A DNA stretch of 64,000 bases from Nonomuraea jiangxiensis (lineage in GTDB: Bacteria > Actinomycetota > Actinomycetes > Streptosporangiales > Streptosporangiaceae). The stretch spans positions 372,001 to 436,000 of the forward strand of contig NZ_FNDJ01000003.1 in NCBI RefSeq assembly GCF_900099965.1, given 5' to 3'. Numbering within the stretch: the first letter of the stretch is position 1; the number at the start of each line of letters is the position of its first letter. This document shows positions 50,396 through 58,849 of the stretch, piece by piece. A program made the translations under genes and the position numbers. A model generated the notes under the pieces. That model saw nothing but the letters and a program-made list of their open reading frames with translations, was not told the DNA's origin and did no database searches.

Positions 50396-51385
50396 ATGGG
50401 GGTGGTGACGGCGAAGCGGGGCGTGGACCGGCGCGGCGCTTCCCCGCCCGGCCGGGCCACGCCCCCTCCCCCGCTCCCCTGGCGGGCCAAGCTGCGCAGG
50501 GACTGGCCGCTGCTGGTGATGAACCTGCCGATGCTGGCGCTGGTCACGGTCTTCTGGTGGCTGCCCGCGCTGGGCAACGTCATCGCCTTCCAGGACTACA
50601 ACCCCTTCACCGGCGGCATCCTGGGCAGTCCCGTCATCGGCTTCACCAACTTCGCGCTGCTCTTCCAGGACGCTCAGTTCCTGCGCGCGTTGCTGAACAC
50701 GCTGTCGATCACGGCCTTCCAGCTCGTCTTCTACTTCCCCGTGCCGATCATGCTGGCGCTGCTGCTCAACAGCATCGTCTCGGCCCGGCTGCGGGCCTTC
50801 GTCCAGGGCGTGGTCTACCTGCCGTTCTTCTTCTCGTGGGTGCTGGTGGTGGCCATCTTCCAGCAGATGTTCGGCGGGGCGGGGCTGGTGGCGCAGATCC
50901 TGCGGGACAACGGCCGCGAAGCCATCGACTGGATGACGAACTCGGACACGTTCCTGCTGCTGATCACGTCCCAGACGATCTGGAAGGACGCGGGCTGGGG
51001 CGCGATCATCTTCCTGGCCGCGCTCAGCACCATCGACCCGAACCTGTACGAGGCCGCGGCCGTGGACGGTGCCCGCCGCTGGCGGCGCATGTGGCACATC
51101 ACGTTGCCCGGGCTGCGGCCGGTGATCGTGCTGCTGCTGATCCTGCGCCTCGGCGACGCGCTCAACGTCGGCTTCGAGCAGTTCATGCTGCAACGGAGCG
51201 CGGTCGGCAGCGAGGCGTCCGAGGTGTTCGACACGTTCGTCTACTGGTCGGGGCTGCGTACCGGGGACCTCGGCTACGGGGCGGCGGCCGGGCTGTTCAA
51301 GGGCCTGGTCGGGCTGCTGCTCATCCTGGCGGCCAACCGGGTGGCGCACGCGCTCGGCGAGCGGGGGGTGTATTCGCGATCATGA
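50396..51385 (+). CDS. Sugar ABC transporter permease (LplB/YteP-type)
   Basis: The 329-residue membrane protein starts right after the binding-protein stop. It has a basic, Pro-rich N-terminus, about six helices, and the EAA loop EAAAVDGARRWRRMWHITLP which contacts the ATPase. WWLPALGNVIAFQDYNPF in the first helix/loop is typical of LplB-like subunits. Its stop overlaps the next start (ATGA). Confidence 0.92.
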   Translation: MGVVTAKRGVDRRGASPPGRATPPPPLPWRAKLRRDWPLLVMNLPMLALVTVFWWLPALGNVIAFQDYNPFTGGILGSPVIGFTNFALLFQDAQFLRALLNTLSITAFQLVFYFPVPIMLALLLNSIVSARLRAFVQGVVYLPFFFSWVLVVAIFQQMFGGAGLVAQILRDNGREAIDWMTNSDTFLLLITSQTIWKDAGWGAIIFLAALSTIDPNLYEAAAVDGARRWRRMWHITLPGLRPVIVLLLILRLGDALNVGFEQFMLQRSAVGSEASEVFDTFVYWSGLRTGDLGYGAAAGLFKGLVGLLLILAANRVAHALGERGVYSRS

Positions 51386-52332
51386 CGGCTCTGACCTCCG
51401 GAGACCAGCGGCGGAAGACCCGTAGAACGAGGCCGCGGCGCTCCCCGGCCGGGCTGGCGCCCTGGGAGGAACGTCCGTCGCCGGCCGGCCGCCTGGGCAA
51501 GGGCACGCTGCTGACGCTGATCGTGCTGATCGTGCTCGGCCCGCTCTACACGATCGTGCTGACCAGCCTGAGCTCCTCCGAGACGGTCAACCGGGTCGGA
51601 GGGCTGGTGCTGGTGCCCGACGGGATCACGTTCGAGGCCTACCGGCAGATCTTCTCCGACACCGTGGTCAGCCGGGCGGTGCTGGTCAGCACGCTGGTGA
51701 CGCTCGCCGGAACGGCGGTCAGCACGGCGGTGAGCGTGCTGGGGGCGTATTCGCTGTCGCGGACCGGGTCGTTCCTGCACCGGCCGCTGCTGTTCAGCAT
51801 TCTGCTGATGTTCGTCTTCTTCCCCGGCATCATCCCGGTGTACCTGATGGTGAGCGGCCTGGGCCTGAAGGACACCTACTGGTCGCTGATCCTGCCGACG
51901 GCGGTCTCGGCGTTCAACGTGGTGGTGCTGAGGTCGTTCTTCATGAACGTCCCCGGCGAGATCCTGGACAGCGCCCGCATCGACGGGGCCGGGGAGTTCC
52001 GCATCCTGTTCCGCATCGTGCTGCCGATGTCGAAAGCGGTCACCGCCGTAGTGGCGATGTTCTACGCGGTCGGCTACTGGAACGCCTGGTTCAACGCCAT
52101 GCTCTACATCGACGACACCCGCAAGTGGCCCTTGGCCCTGATCCTGCGCCAGTACGTGGTGGACTCCAACCCACTCCCGAGCGCCACGGCCGGCGTGACA
52201 GGCGACGCACCCCCGACCCTCGCCATCAAAATGGCCATCGTCGTGATCGCCGTGATCCCCGCCCTCATCCTCTACCCCTTCGTCCAACGCCACTTCACCA
52301 AGGGCGTGATCGTGGGCGCCATCAAGGGCTGA
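51382..52332 (+). CDS. Sugar ABC transporter permease (YtcP/LplC-type)
   Basis: ATG 51382 overlaps the previous stop; 316 residues. Features are TSLSSSETVNRVGGLVLVPD after the first helix, the EAA-like loop DSARIDGAGEFRILFRIVLP, and NAWFNAMLYIDDTRKWPLAL near the end, all typical of YtcP. No ATP-binding gene follows, so the system presumably borrows a shared MsiK-type ATPase encoded elsewhere, as is normal in actinomycetes. Confidence 0.92.
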   Translation: MTALTSGDQRRKTRRTRPRRSPAGLAPWEERPSPAGRLGKGTLLTLIVLIVLGPLYTIVLTSLSSSETVNRVGGLVLVPDGITFEAYRQIFSDTVVSRAVLVSTLVTLAGTAVSTAVSVLGAYSLSRTGSFLHRPLLFSILLMFVFFPGIIPVYLMVSGLGLKDTYWSLILPTAVSAFNVVVLRSFFMNVPGEILDSARIDGAGEFRILFRIVLPMSKAVTAVVAMFYAVGYWNAWFNAMLYIDDTRKWPLALILRQYVVDSNPLPSATAGVTGDAPPTLAIKMAIVVIAVIPALILYPFVQRHFTKGVIVGAIKG

Positions 52333-52344
52333 AAAGCGCTTCGC
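52331..52344. promoter_or_regulatory. Partial LacI-type operator after the permease genes
   Basis: AAAAGCGCTTCG matches 10 of 12 central bases of the palindrome found upstream of the GH3 gene. It overlaps the permease stop codon and lies about 75 bp before the next gene. It could be a second site for the same repressor, or chance. Confidence 0.3.
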
Positions 52345-52417
52345 CTTGAGCAGCGTTTCACCCACCCCCGGCCCAAGATCACCGATAGGGTTCGCCAGAA
52401 GCAAAGGAGCCCCTGGC

Positions 52418-53188
52418 GTGTCACCCTCAGCCCCTTTAGCCTGGATGGCGGCCCTCGCCGCGGCGGCCTACCCCACCTGGGACACCTGGAAGAGCTCGTT
52501 CGACTGGTCCTCCCTGTTCACGGCGTCCAGCCTGTCCGACGGGTACTACGCGAGGAGCTACGAGGGCTTCACCGAGGGCACCGTGCGCTGCGTACGCTTG
52601 TACGACTCGATCGACCGCTCGCCGTTCCTGCCGTTGCGCGACGACCTCACCACACTCACCGAACTCGCGACGACCTGGGCCGTGCCTGTACTGGCCGTGC
52701 TGGTCGCCCTCGTGCGGCGGCATTCGGCGACGGCGGGACCGCGTGCCGCCTGGGTGCTGGCGCTGATCGCGCTCGTCCGGCCGCTCTCGGCGGACTACCA
52801 GGGGGACGGCATCTGCTCCGGCTCGCTGCCCATGTTCAGCCCGGACTGGTTCGAGGCTCTGTCCGGCGGCTGGGGACTCTGGGAGCTGTGCCTGCTGGCG
52901 GCCGCCCTGCTGGTGCTGCTCGCGTCCGGCTCCCCGGCGCCACCGATCTCTGGGCGGCGCGCGCTGACGGCGGCCATGGACGCCCTGGTGGTGTACGGGC
53001 TGGTGGCCCTCGCCCCGCTCCTCACCGGGGACGAATCCCTGGGCGTCGGCCTGCTGCGTCAGCTCCGGTTCGACGACCTCCGCGACGACCCCGCCCAGCT
53101 ACTGGTGCTCGTGCTGCCGATCGGCTACCTCCTGTTGAGACACCCTCCGCGGCCGCGGGATCGTTCCCCGTATCGCCCAACCGAGTAA
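52418..53188 (+). CDS. Membrane protein of unknown function
   Basis: GTG 52418 with AAAGGAG upstream gives 256 residues; the frame is open upstream without a ribosome site. A soluble stretch (SLSDGYYARSYEGFTEGTVR) after the first hydrophobic segment is followed by four or so hydrophobic helices. Two Cys (VRCVRLYD and DGICSGSLP) may form an external disulphide. I do not recognise the family. It lies between the sugar operon and the sigma-factor operon and belongs clearly to neither. Confidence 0.6.
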   Translation: MSPSAPLAWMAALAAAAYPTWDTWKSSFDWSSLFTASSLSDGYYARSYEGFTEGTVRCVRLYDSIDRSPFLPLRDDLTTLTELATTWAVPVLAVLVALVRRHSATAGPRAAWVLALIALVRPLSADYQGDGICSGSLPMFSPDWFEALSGGWGLWELCLLAAALLVLLASGSPAPPISGRRALTAAMDALVVYGLVALAPLLTGDESLGVGLLRQLRFDDLRDDPAQLLVLVLPIGYLLLRHPPRPRDRSPYRPTE

Positions 53189-53266
53189 GGGGAGTCCGGT
53201 CCGCGGGGTCGGGGCTCCACAAGCCTCCCCGTAGCTCTCCATCATGGACAGCCGTCCGGCTGGTCC

Positions 53267-53297
53267 GGAGAACCGATCAGTGGGGATCGTGCGATAG
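53267..53297 (+). promoter_or_regulatory. Candidate ECF-type promoter for the sigma operon
   Basis: GGAGAACC (53267-53274), a 17-bp spacer and CGATAG (53292-53297) resemble ECF promoters (GGAAC/CGT type). Transcription would start within a few bases of GTG 53305, making the message nearly leaderless, consistent with the lack of a ribosome site there. Autoregulation is inferred. Confidence 0.45.
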
Positions 53298-53304
53298 ATA
53301 CACC

Positions 53305-53877
53305 GTGAGACCGTTTCTCTTTCGGCGGCGCGCGGCGCCCGACGTCACCACGGAAAGCACCGACGTCGAGCTCGTCGCCGCCGTGGCCGCGCGGAGCACC
53401 GCCGCCCTGCGCATCCTCCACCAGCGCCACGCTCCCTGGCTGCGGGCCCGGCTGGCCCGCCGATGCGCCGACATGGACGTCGTCGACGACGCGCTGCAGG
53501 AGACGTTTCTGGCCGTCTGGCGTTCGGCGGGCGGCTTTCGCGGCGACAACCCGGCCGGCTGGTTGTGGACGATCGCCGTCCGCCGCCTGATCTCCGCTCT
53601 GCGCGGACGCGGCTCGCGCTGGATCGGCTCCGGCACCGAACCGGGCGACAGCTCGCCGATCGCCTCGGCCGAGGACGTGGTGCTGCTGAACGTGGAGCAT
53701 GGCGACCTCGGCGCCGCCCTGACCAGGCTCTCCCCCGAGCTGCGGGCGGTCATCGAGGCGACCGTACTCGACGGCCTCACCACCAAGGAGGCCGCCGGCC
53801 TCCTTGGTATTCCGGAAGGCACGGTCAAAACCCGCGCGATGCGGGCCAGGGCCCGGTTGCGCGAGGAGCTGTCATGA
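53305..53877 (+). CDS. ECF-type RNA polymerase sigma factor
   Basis: The 190-residue protein has sigma region 2 (LRILHQRHAPWLRARLARRC, DALQETFLAVWRSA) and region 4 (LTTKEAAGLLGIPEGTVKTR). Between them is a linker of normal length. GTG 53305 gives the usual N-terminus. Its stop overlaps the start of the anti-sigma gene (ATGA), indicating balanced production. The regulon is unknown but probably includes this ABC operon. Confidence 0.92.
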   Translation: MRPFLFRRRAAPDVTTESTDVELVAAVAARSTAALRILHQRHAPWLRARLARRCADMDVVDDALQETFLAVWRSAGGFRGDNPAGWLWTIAVRRLISALRGRGSRWIGSGTEPGDSSPIASAEDVVLLNVEHGDLGAALTRLSPELRAVIEATVLDGLTTKEAAGLLGIPEGTVKTRAMRARARLREELS

Positions 53878-54662
53878 CCAGCTGGCACATCCCTGACGAC
53901 CTGCGCGGGAGCTACCTGGAAGGCACGCTGGAACCGGCGCTGGCCATGTCCGTGGACGCGCATCTCGACCGTTGCGCTGAGTGCCGGGCAGCGGTGCCGT
54001 ACGACAAGGACTGGCTCGAAGCGTCCTGGGCACGGCTGGAAACCAAGCTGGTCACGCCGCGCCCCGGCCTGTCCGAGCGGTTCCTATGGCACGTCGGAGT
54101 GCCCGACCATCTGGCCAGGCTGCTGTCGGCCACGCCGACGATGAGCCGGGCCTGGTTGGCCGCGGTGGTGGCGGTGCTGGCGTTCGCGGTGCTGGCGGCA
54201 CGCGAGCAGGCCGAGTTCCTGCCCGCTTTCCTGATCGCCGCGCCGGTTCTGCCGCTGGCGGGCATCGCGCTCGCCTACGGGCCGCGCGTCGATCCCGTCC
54301 ACGAACTGGTGGCCGCCACGCCCATGTCCGGACCGCGGCTGCTGCTGGCCCGGGCCACGGCGGTGCTCACGGTGTCGGTCGTGCTGGCCGGGATCGCCTC
54401 GCCGCTACTGCCCGCGCCGCCCGGGATGAGCGCCGCCTGGCTGCTGCCCGCGCTGGCCGCCGGCGCGGGCTGCCTGGCCCTGTCGAACCGGCTGCCCGTG
54501 CCGATCGCCGCCCTCGCCGTGGGCGGGGTGTGGCTGGCCATCGTCGGCGCGGGCCGCCTCTTCGGCGACTGGCCGGCCGTCTTCGGCCCCGCACCGCAGA
54601 TCGGGTACGCCGCGGCCGCCCTCCTACTGATCTACCGCTTCCACAGATTGAGCACCAGATGA
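53874..54662 (+). CDS. Zinc-finger anti-sigma factor with many membrane segments
   Basis: The N-terminal 60 residues form a zinc-binding anti-sigma domain (VDAHLDRCAECRAA: His-x3-Cys-x2-Cys). They are followed by about six hydrophobic helices (from about residue 95 on), including PAFLIAAPVLPLAGIALAYG and the end LLLIYRFHR. Most anti-sigma factors of this class have one helix; a polytopic form suggests that the sensor is built into, or evolved with, the ABC transporter membrane part. Start and stop overlap the neighbours. Confidence 0.85.
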   Translation: MTSWHIPDDLRGSYLEGTLEPALAMSVDAHLDRCAECRAAVPYDKDWLEASWARLETKLVTPRPGLSERFLWHVGVPDHLARLLSATPTMSRAWLAAVVAVLAFAVLAAREQAEFLPAFLIAAPVLPLAGIALAYGPRVDPVHELVAATPMSGPRLLLARATAVLTVSVVLAGIASPLLPAPPGMSAAWLLPALAAGAGCLALSNRLPVPIAALAVGGVWLAIVGAGRLFGDWPAVFGPAPQIGYAAAALLLIYRFHRLSTR

Positions 54663-55495
54663 TCCGGATCAAGCAACTGACCAAGACCTACGGCGCCAAG
54701 CGGGCGCTCGACGGCCTGGACCTGACGCTCGGCGCCGGCGTGACCGGCCTGCTCGGCCCGAACGGCGCCGGCAAGACCACCCTGCTCCGCTGTCTGGCCA
54801 CCACCCTCGCTCCCGACGGCGGCGCGGTCGACGCCTTCGGCCTGGACCCCGCCGATCGCGAGCAGCGGACCACGCTGCGGCGCAGGCTCGGCTACCTCCC
54901 GCAGAACCCCGGCGCCTATCCGCATTTCACCGCCTTCGATCTCGTGGACTATGTGGCGATCCTCAAGGAGTTGACCGACCGCGAGCATCGGCACGCCGAG
55001 GTGCGCCGGGTGCTGGCCGAGGTGGGCCTCACCGATCAGGCCGCGACGAAGGTGCGCAGGCTGTCGGGCGGCATGCGCCAGCGGCTCGCGCTGGCCCAGG
55101 CCCTGCTGGGGGAGCCGGACCTGCTCATTCTCGACGAGCCGACCGTGGGACTCGATCCGGAGCAGCGGATGGTGTTCCGGGCGCTGGTCTCGCGGCTCGG
55201 CGAGAGCCGTACCGTCGTGTTGTCCACGCACCAGACCGAAGACGTCGCCGCCCTGTGCGAGCGGGTGGTTGTCATGCGGGACGGCCGGGCGGTCTTCGAC
55301 GGCACGCCCGGCGAGCTCGCGGCCGTCGCGGACGGCCGGGTGTGGCTGTCCGACACGCCGCCCGCCACCTCGGAGCTGTTCTGGCGGACGGCCGACGGGC
55401 GTTATCGCACGCTCGGCGCGCCGCCACCGTCAGCGGACCCGACGGCGCCCGGCGTCGAGGACGGCTACCTCATGCTGCTCGGGGAGGCGGCGTGA
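54659..55495 (+). CDS. ABC transporter ATP-binding protein
   Basis: The 278-residue protein has Walker A GPNGAGKTT, the signature LSGGMRQRLALAQAL, Walker B LLILDEPTVGLDPEQ and the switch His in VLSTHQTED. It follows CcmA/DRA-type exporters linked to drug resistance, antibiotic immunity or bacteriocin-like defence. ATG 54659 overlaps the anti-sigma stop. Confidence 0.93.
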   Translation: MIRIKQLTKTYGAKRALDGLDLTLGAGVTGLLGPNGAGKTTLLRCLATTLAPDGGAVDAFGLDPADREQRTTLRRRLGYLPQNPGAYPHFTAFDLVDYVAILKELTDREHRHAEVRRVLAEVGLTDQAATKVRRLSGGMRQRLALAQALLGEPDLLILDEPTVGLDPEQRMVFRALVSRLGESRTVVLSTHQTEDVAALCERVVVMRDGRAVFDGTPGELAAVADGRVWLSDTPPATSELFWRTADGRYRTLGAPPPSADPTAPGVEDGYLMLLGEAA

Positions 55496-55533
55496 CGCGG
55501 ACTCACGTTACTCGGGGAGGCGGCGTGACGCGG
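55478..55533 (+). repeat. 33-bp tandem duplication over a translation start
   Basis: CTCGGGGAGGCGGCGTGACG occurs at 55478 and again at 55511, carrying a ribosome site and a GTG each time. The duplicated copy keeps frame, so both GTG 55492 and GTG 55525 can start the next protein. Confidence 0.8.
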
Positions 55534-56967
55534 CGGCTGTTCCTGTTCGAGACGCGCAGGCTGGTGCGGCACCCGCTCGTGTGGGGCGCGACCGTCCTGG
55601 TGCTGGCGCTGCAGACCTTTCTCAGCTGGGACCAGCAGCCCGACCTTGCGATGGATCCGATCAACGCCACCGGGCTGGCCACCTGCCTGGCCGCGGCGGT
55701 CCTGGTCGTGGCGAGCCTGGCCGCCTCGCGCGACGGGCGGCACGGCATGCCCGAGAGCCTCGCGGGCCTGCCCGGGCGGGCTGAGCACCGGACGCGGGCC
55801 CTTTTGCTGGCCACACCACTGGTCGCGGGGCTCGCGGCGGCGGTGGCCGTGGGCGGCTACCTGGCGATCCGGCTGCTGAGCGGCCCCGCCGGAGGGCGGC
55901 TGGACGTGTGGGAGCCGCTGACGGCGGTGGCCGCCGCGGTCCTCGCCGCGACGCTCGGGGTGGCCGTCGGCCGCTGGTCACCGTGGCTCATCGCTGGGCC
56001 GCTGGTGGTGGCGGTGCTCGGCTTTCTCATTTACCAGAACCCGTTGAACGGGCAGGCTCGCTGGCTGCTGCCGGTGATGCAGGACCACCAGCCGGACTGG
56101 CCCGACCGCCCCTCGGCGGTCCACCTGGTGTACGTGCTCGCCGTCGCGGCGGCCTTCGGCGGGATCGCGCTGCTCAGGCACCGGGTACGGCCGGCGCCCG
56201 CTGTGGCGGTGGCGGCGGCGCTGGCCGTGGCGGTGCCCACGGGGGCCACCACCGCGTCCACCCGGCCACCGGTGGCGTTGCCCACGAACGTGGAGCTGAC
56301 CGCCGGCCACGTGGACTCGCGTGTGCGCGAGCGCTACCTGGGTCCGGACGCCTACCGCTGCACGGTGCGGCAGGGCCTCACCTACTGCGCCTTTCCGGGC
56401 TACGAACCGTGGATCCCGCTCTGGGAACAGGCGATCCAGCCGGTCGTGGCGATGCTGCCCGCCGCGCTCCGAACCCGGGCGCCCCAGGTGCGGCAGATCA
56501 GCCCGACCTGGGGCTTCGCCGCCTGGGATACCCGCATGATCCGGACGCCCATGAGCTGGGGGCATCCCGACCAGCGCAGGATGCTGGCCGAGGACATGGC
56601 CTTCCTGGCGACCGGCCTGTACGACTCGGCCGCGGAGCACCACGACGCGCGCCGCGAAGTGCTCTGCGACGTGCGCGGCCAGGCCCGCACGGTGGTGGCG
56701 CACTGGCTCATCGGCCAGGTCTCCCCTCCCGGGCCCCGGCGCGAGCTCTACACCGACCGTAACCAGGGGCGCCTGATCGGCCTGGACTGGGGCCCGGCCG
56801 AGATCGGCTACGCCAAGCTGCTGCTGGCCTCCCCCGGCGCCCGGGAGAGAATTCAGGCCCACTGGGACACGCTCATGAAGCCCACCACCACGATCGACCA
56901 GGCCTTGCCTCTGCTCGGGCTGGAACGCAAGTTCAACGCACCCATGGGAGCCACCCCATGCATGTGA
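55492..56967 (+). CDS. ABC-transporter-associated membrane protein with a large soluble domain
   Basis: From GTG 55492 (overlapping the ATPase stop) the protein has 491 residues, from GTG 55525 480. About six hydrophobic helices occupy residues 30-260. The C-terminal 230 residues are soluble: TAGHVDSRVRERYLGPDAYR, then two Cys in CTVRQGLTYCAF, and later DSAAEHHDARREVLCDVRGQ. The helices suit an ABC-2-type permease partner of the ATPase. The soluble part has no motif I recognise and may sit outside the membrane (inference). Its stop overlaps the next start. Confidence 0.7.
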   Translation: MTRTHVTRGGGVTRRLFLFETRRLVRHPLVWGATVLVLALQTFLSWDQQPDLAMDPINATGLATCLAAAVLVVASLAASRDGRHGMPESLAGLPGRAEHRTRALLLATPLVAGLAAAVAVGGYLAIRLLSGPAGGRLDVWEPLTAVAAAVLAATLGVAVGRWSPWLIAGPLVVAVLGFLIYQNPLNGQARWLLPVMQDHQPDWPDRPSAVHLVYVLAVAAAFGGIALLRHRVRPAPAVAVAAALAVAVPTGATTASTRPPVALPTNVELTAGHVDSRVRERYLGPDAYRCTVRQGLTYCAFPGYEPWIPLWEQAIQPVVAMLPAALRTRAPQVRQISPTWGFAAWDTRMIRTPMSWGHPDQRRMLAEDMAFLATGLYDSAAEHHDARREVLCDVRGQARTVVAHWLIGQVSPPGPRRELYTDRNQGRLIGLDWGPAEIGYAKLLLASPGARERIQAHWDTLMKPTTTIDQALPLLGLERKFNAPMGATPCM

Positions 56968-57689
56968 CGCCGCCCGCCCGCCAAGTGTCCGTCGTTCCCG
57001 CCGCCGTCAGGTCCGCCGCGCCACCGTCCCGCCTGCGGGTGGCTCTCCTGCTGGCGCGCCCCCTCTCCCGGGCCATCGACTGGGCGCCGCTGGTCGTGGT
57101 CGCCGTGTTCGTCACGGGGGTCGTGAGCCTGGTGCGGTACGGGGAGGAACTGTCCGGGAGCAACGCGCTCGTACTCATGCGTATCTGTGGCACCCTGCTC
57201 GGCGCGGCGGCGGCCTTCGGGCTGGTCGACGCCATGGCCGCCGACCTCGGAGCCGCCGCCGTCCCCCGATGGGTACGGCAGGCGCTGCGTTGCCTGCTGC
57301 CCGGTGGCGCCGCGATCGCGATCTGGCTGGCCGCCTTCTCCTACATCCTGACCCGGCTGCCGGAAGGCTCCCTGTTCCCGGTCGGCGACCTGCTCATCGA
57401 GGTGGGCGTCTGCCTCGGCATCGCGCTGGCGGCCGCTGCGACCGCTGTGCGGTTCACGCCCGGCCGGCAGGCCGCCATGGCCGCCGTAGTGGTCCAGCTG
57501 GCGATGGTGCTGGGGACCATCCTGCTTCCGCAGCAACTCCGGCTCTGGCCGCCGACCTGCGGGTTCGGGTACTGGGACCAGGCACACCTGTTCTGGCTGG
57601 CGATGCTGCCCCTGCCCTACCTCTGGCTGATCCTCGCGGGTCTCGACCTGCGGCGGAGCAGGTGGCGGCGGGCTACCCGGACCAGGTAG
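56958..57689 (+). CDS. Polytopic membrane protein of the sigma/ABC operon
   Basis: The 243-residue protein begins 10 bp inside the end of the previous gene and is hydrophobic over most of its length (about six helices, for example WAPLVVVAVFVTGVVSLV and HLFWLAMLPLPYLWLILAG). It is probably a second transporter subunit. Family not recognised. Last gene of the operon; the following 57690-57838 shows no gene. Confidence 0.65.
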   Translation: MHVTPPARQVSVVPAAVRSAAPPSRLRVALLLARPLSRAIDWAPLVVVAVFVTGVVSLVRYGEELSGSNALVLMRICGTLLGAAAAFGLVDAMAADLGAAAVPRWVRQALRCLLPGGAAIAIWLAAFSYILTRLPEGSLFPVGDLLIEVGVCLGIALAAAATAVRFTPGRQAAMAAVVVQLAMVLGTILLPQQLRLWPPTCGFGYWDQAHLFWLAMLPLPYLWLILAGLDLRRSRWRRATRTR

Positions 57690-57838
57690 CACGGATACCC
57701 CGCCGGATCGGCATACGGTGATCGGTGACAGCGCCCAACGCCCTGTCGCCACTGGTCGGGCAGTGGCCAGAGGCGAACTGCCCACCACGACAGGACGGGA
57801 GCTGCTCGCGGAGGCACCGGCGGGAGAATGTCAGGCCG

Positions 57839-58849
57839 TCACGATCCCGATCCGAGCACCGGGCGGAGGGCCTTGGCGAGTCGTTCCTTCCAGGTCCGCC
57901 CGTCTCCTTCGATCTGCGGATATTCCGCCTGGAACTCGGGCCAGTCGACCTCCAGCAACCGTAACTTGTCCTCGTCGAACGCGGCCCCGTATCCGTCGCC
58001 CAGTTCCTTGTCCAGCACCTGGTGCAGGAGCTCCCGTGGCGGGGTGACCCGTTCGGCGAGCAGGACCGCGTCGTAGAGGTCCTTGCCCATGGGATAGGCG
58101 TCGGAGGCCAGCCAGAGGATCTTCCAGACCAGGGACAGCTCGGGGGTGGCGGCCTGAACGAGTGTGGGGTCGCCGCCGCCGGCGCGCGGGATGAGCGCGG
58201 TTGTCGGCGGCATCGGCATCTCCTCGTTGAAGACGAAGTCGAGTTGCACGGTTCCCGGCGGTAGGCCCTCGGTGCGCCAGGGGAAGACCAGGCGGCGGCC
58301 GGGGGCGCGTTCGTAGGTCCAGATGTCGTCGACGGCGATGTCGCCGGCATCGACCAGCACCGGGGCGTCGATGCCGGCGACGGTTCCGGTGGTCTCGGGC
58401 ACGGCCGCCACGGTGGCGATGATGCCCCTGAACATCGCCACCGTCGGCGGACGCTCCAGCTTGAGGCTCGCCGGCACCACCACCCAGTCCAGGTCGCCGG
58501 GGTCGCGGGCTTGCTCGCCGATCCAGGACTCCAGCAGCAGGCTGCCACGCAGTACGAGGTTCTCGGCCCACGGGGATTCCGCGACGATGCGGACCAGGTG
58601 GTCCATGGCCATCCGGCGGGCCCGCCGCCAGCGCCGTCCCACGTCCAGGTCCTCGAAGAGCGGCTCGCCCGCCCGGAAGGCGTGGGGGATGTGTTTCAGG
58701 GCGGGATCGAAGATCGGCGGTTGGTGCATTCCGTCGCCGCGCACCTCCGGCACGTACGTCGACGGGAAGTCGACGGCCCCGCGCTCGGGGAACTTCGATC
58801 GCCGCCGCGGCCCCTGCCACTCCTGGTACTGCTCCCAGGCCGTTGTCAT
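57839..58849 (-). CDS. AbiEii/AbiGii-like nucleotidyltransferase
   Basis: From ATG 58849 (overlapping the upstream stop as ATGA) the product is 336 residues. The nucleotidyltransferase motif is clear: NLVLRGSLLLESWIGEQ followed by the Asp pair in DLDWVV, plus a third acidic strand in TVQLDFVFNEE. This matches the AbiEii toxin fold, whose characterised members transfer nucleotides to tRNA. The usual MNT/AbiEi antitoxin is absent; instead a conserved unknown protein is encoded just upstream. It may be part of a defence module or a housekeeping tRNA/metabolite-modifying enzyme. Confidence 0.8.
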   Translation of the reverse strand: MTTAWEQYQEWQGPRRRSKFPERGAVDFPSTYVPEVRGDGMHQPPIFDPALKHIPHAFRAGEPLFEDLDVGRRWRRARRMAMDHLVRIVAESPWAENLVLRGSLLLESWIGEQARDPGDLDWVVVPASLKLERPPTVAMFRGIIATVAAVPETTGTVAGIDAPVLVDAGDIAVDDIWTYERAPGRRLVFPWRTEGLPPGTVQLDFVFNEEMPMPPTTALIPRAGGGDPTLVQAATPELSLVWKILWLASDAYPMGKDLYDAVLLAERVTPPRELLHQVLDKELGDGYGAAFDEDKLRLLEVDWPEFQAEYPQIEGDGRTWKERLAKALRPVLGSGS

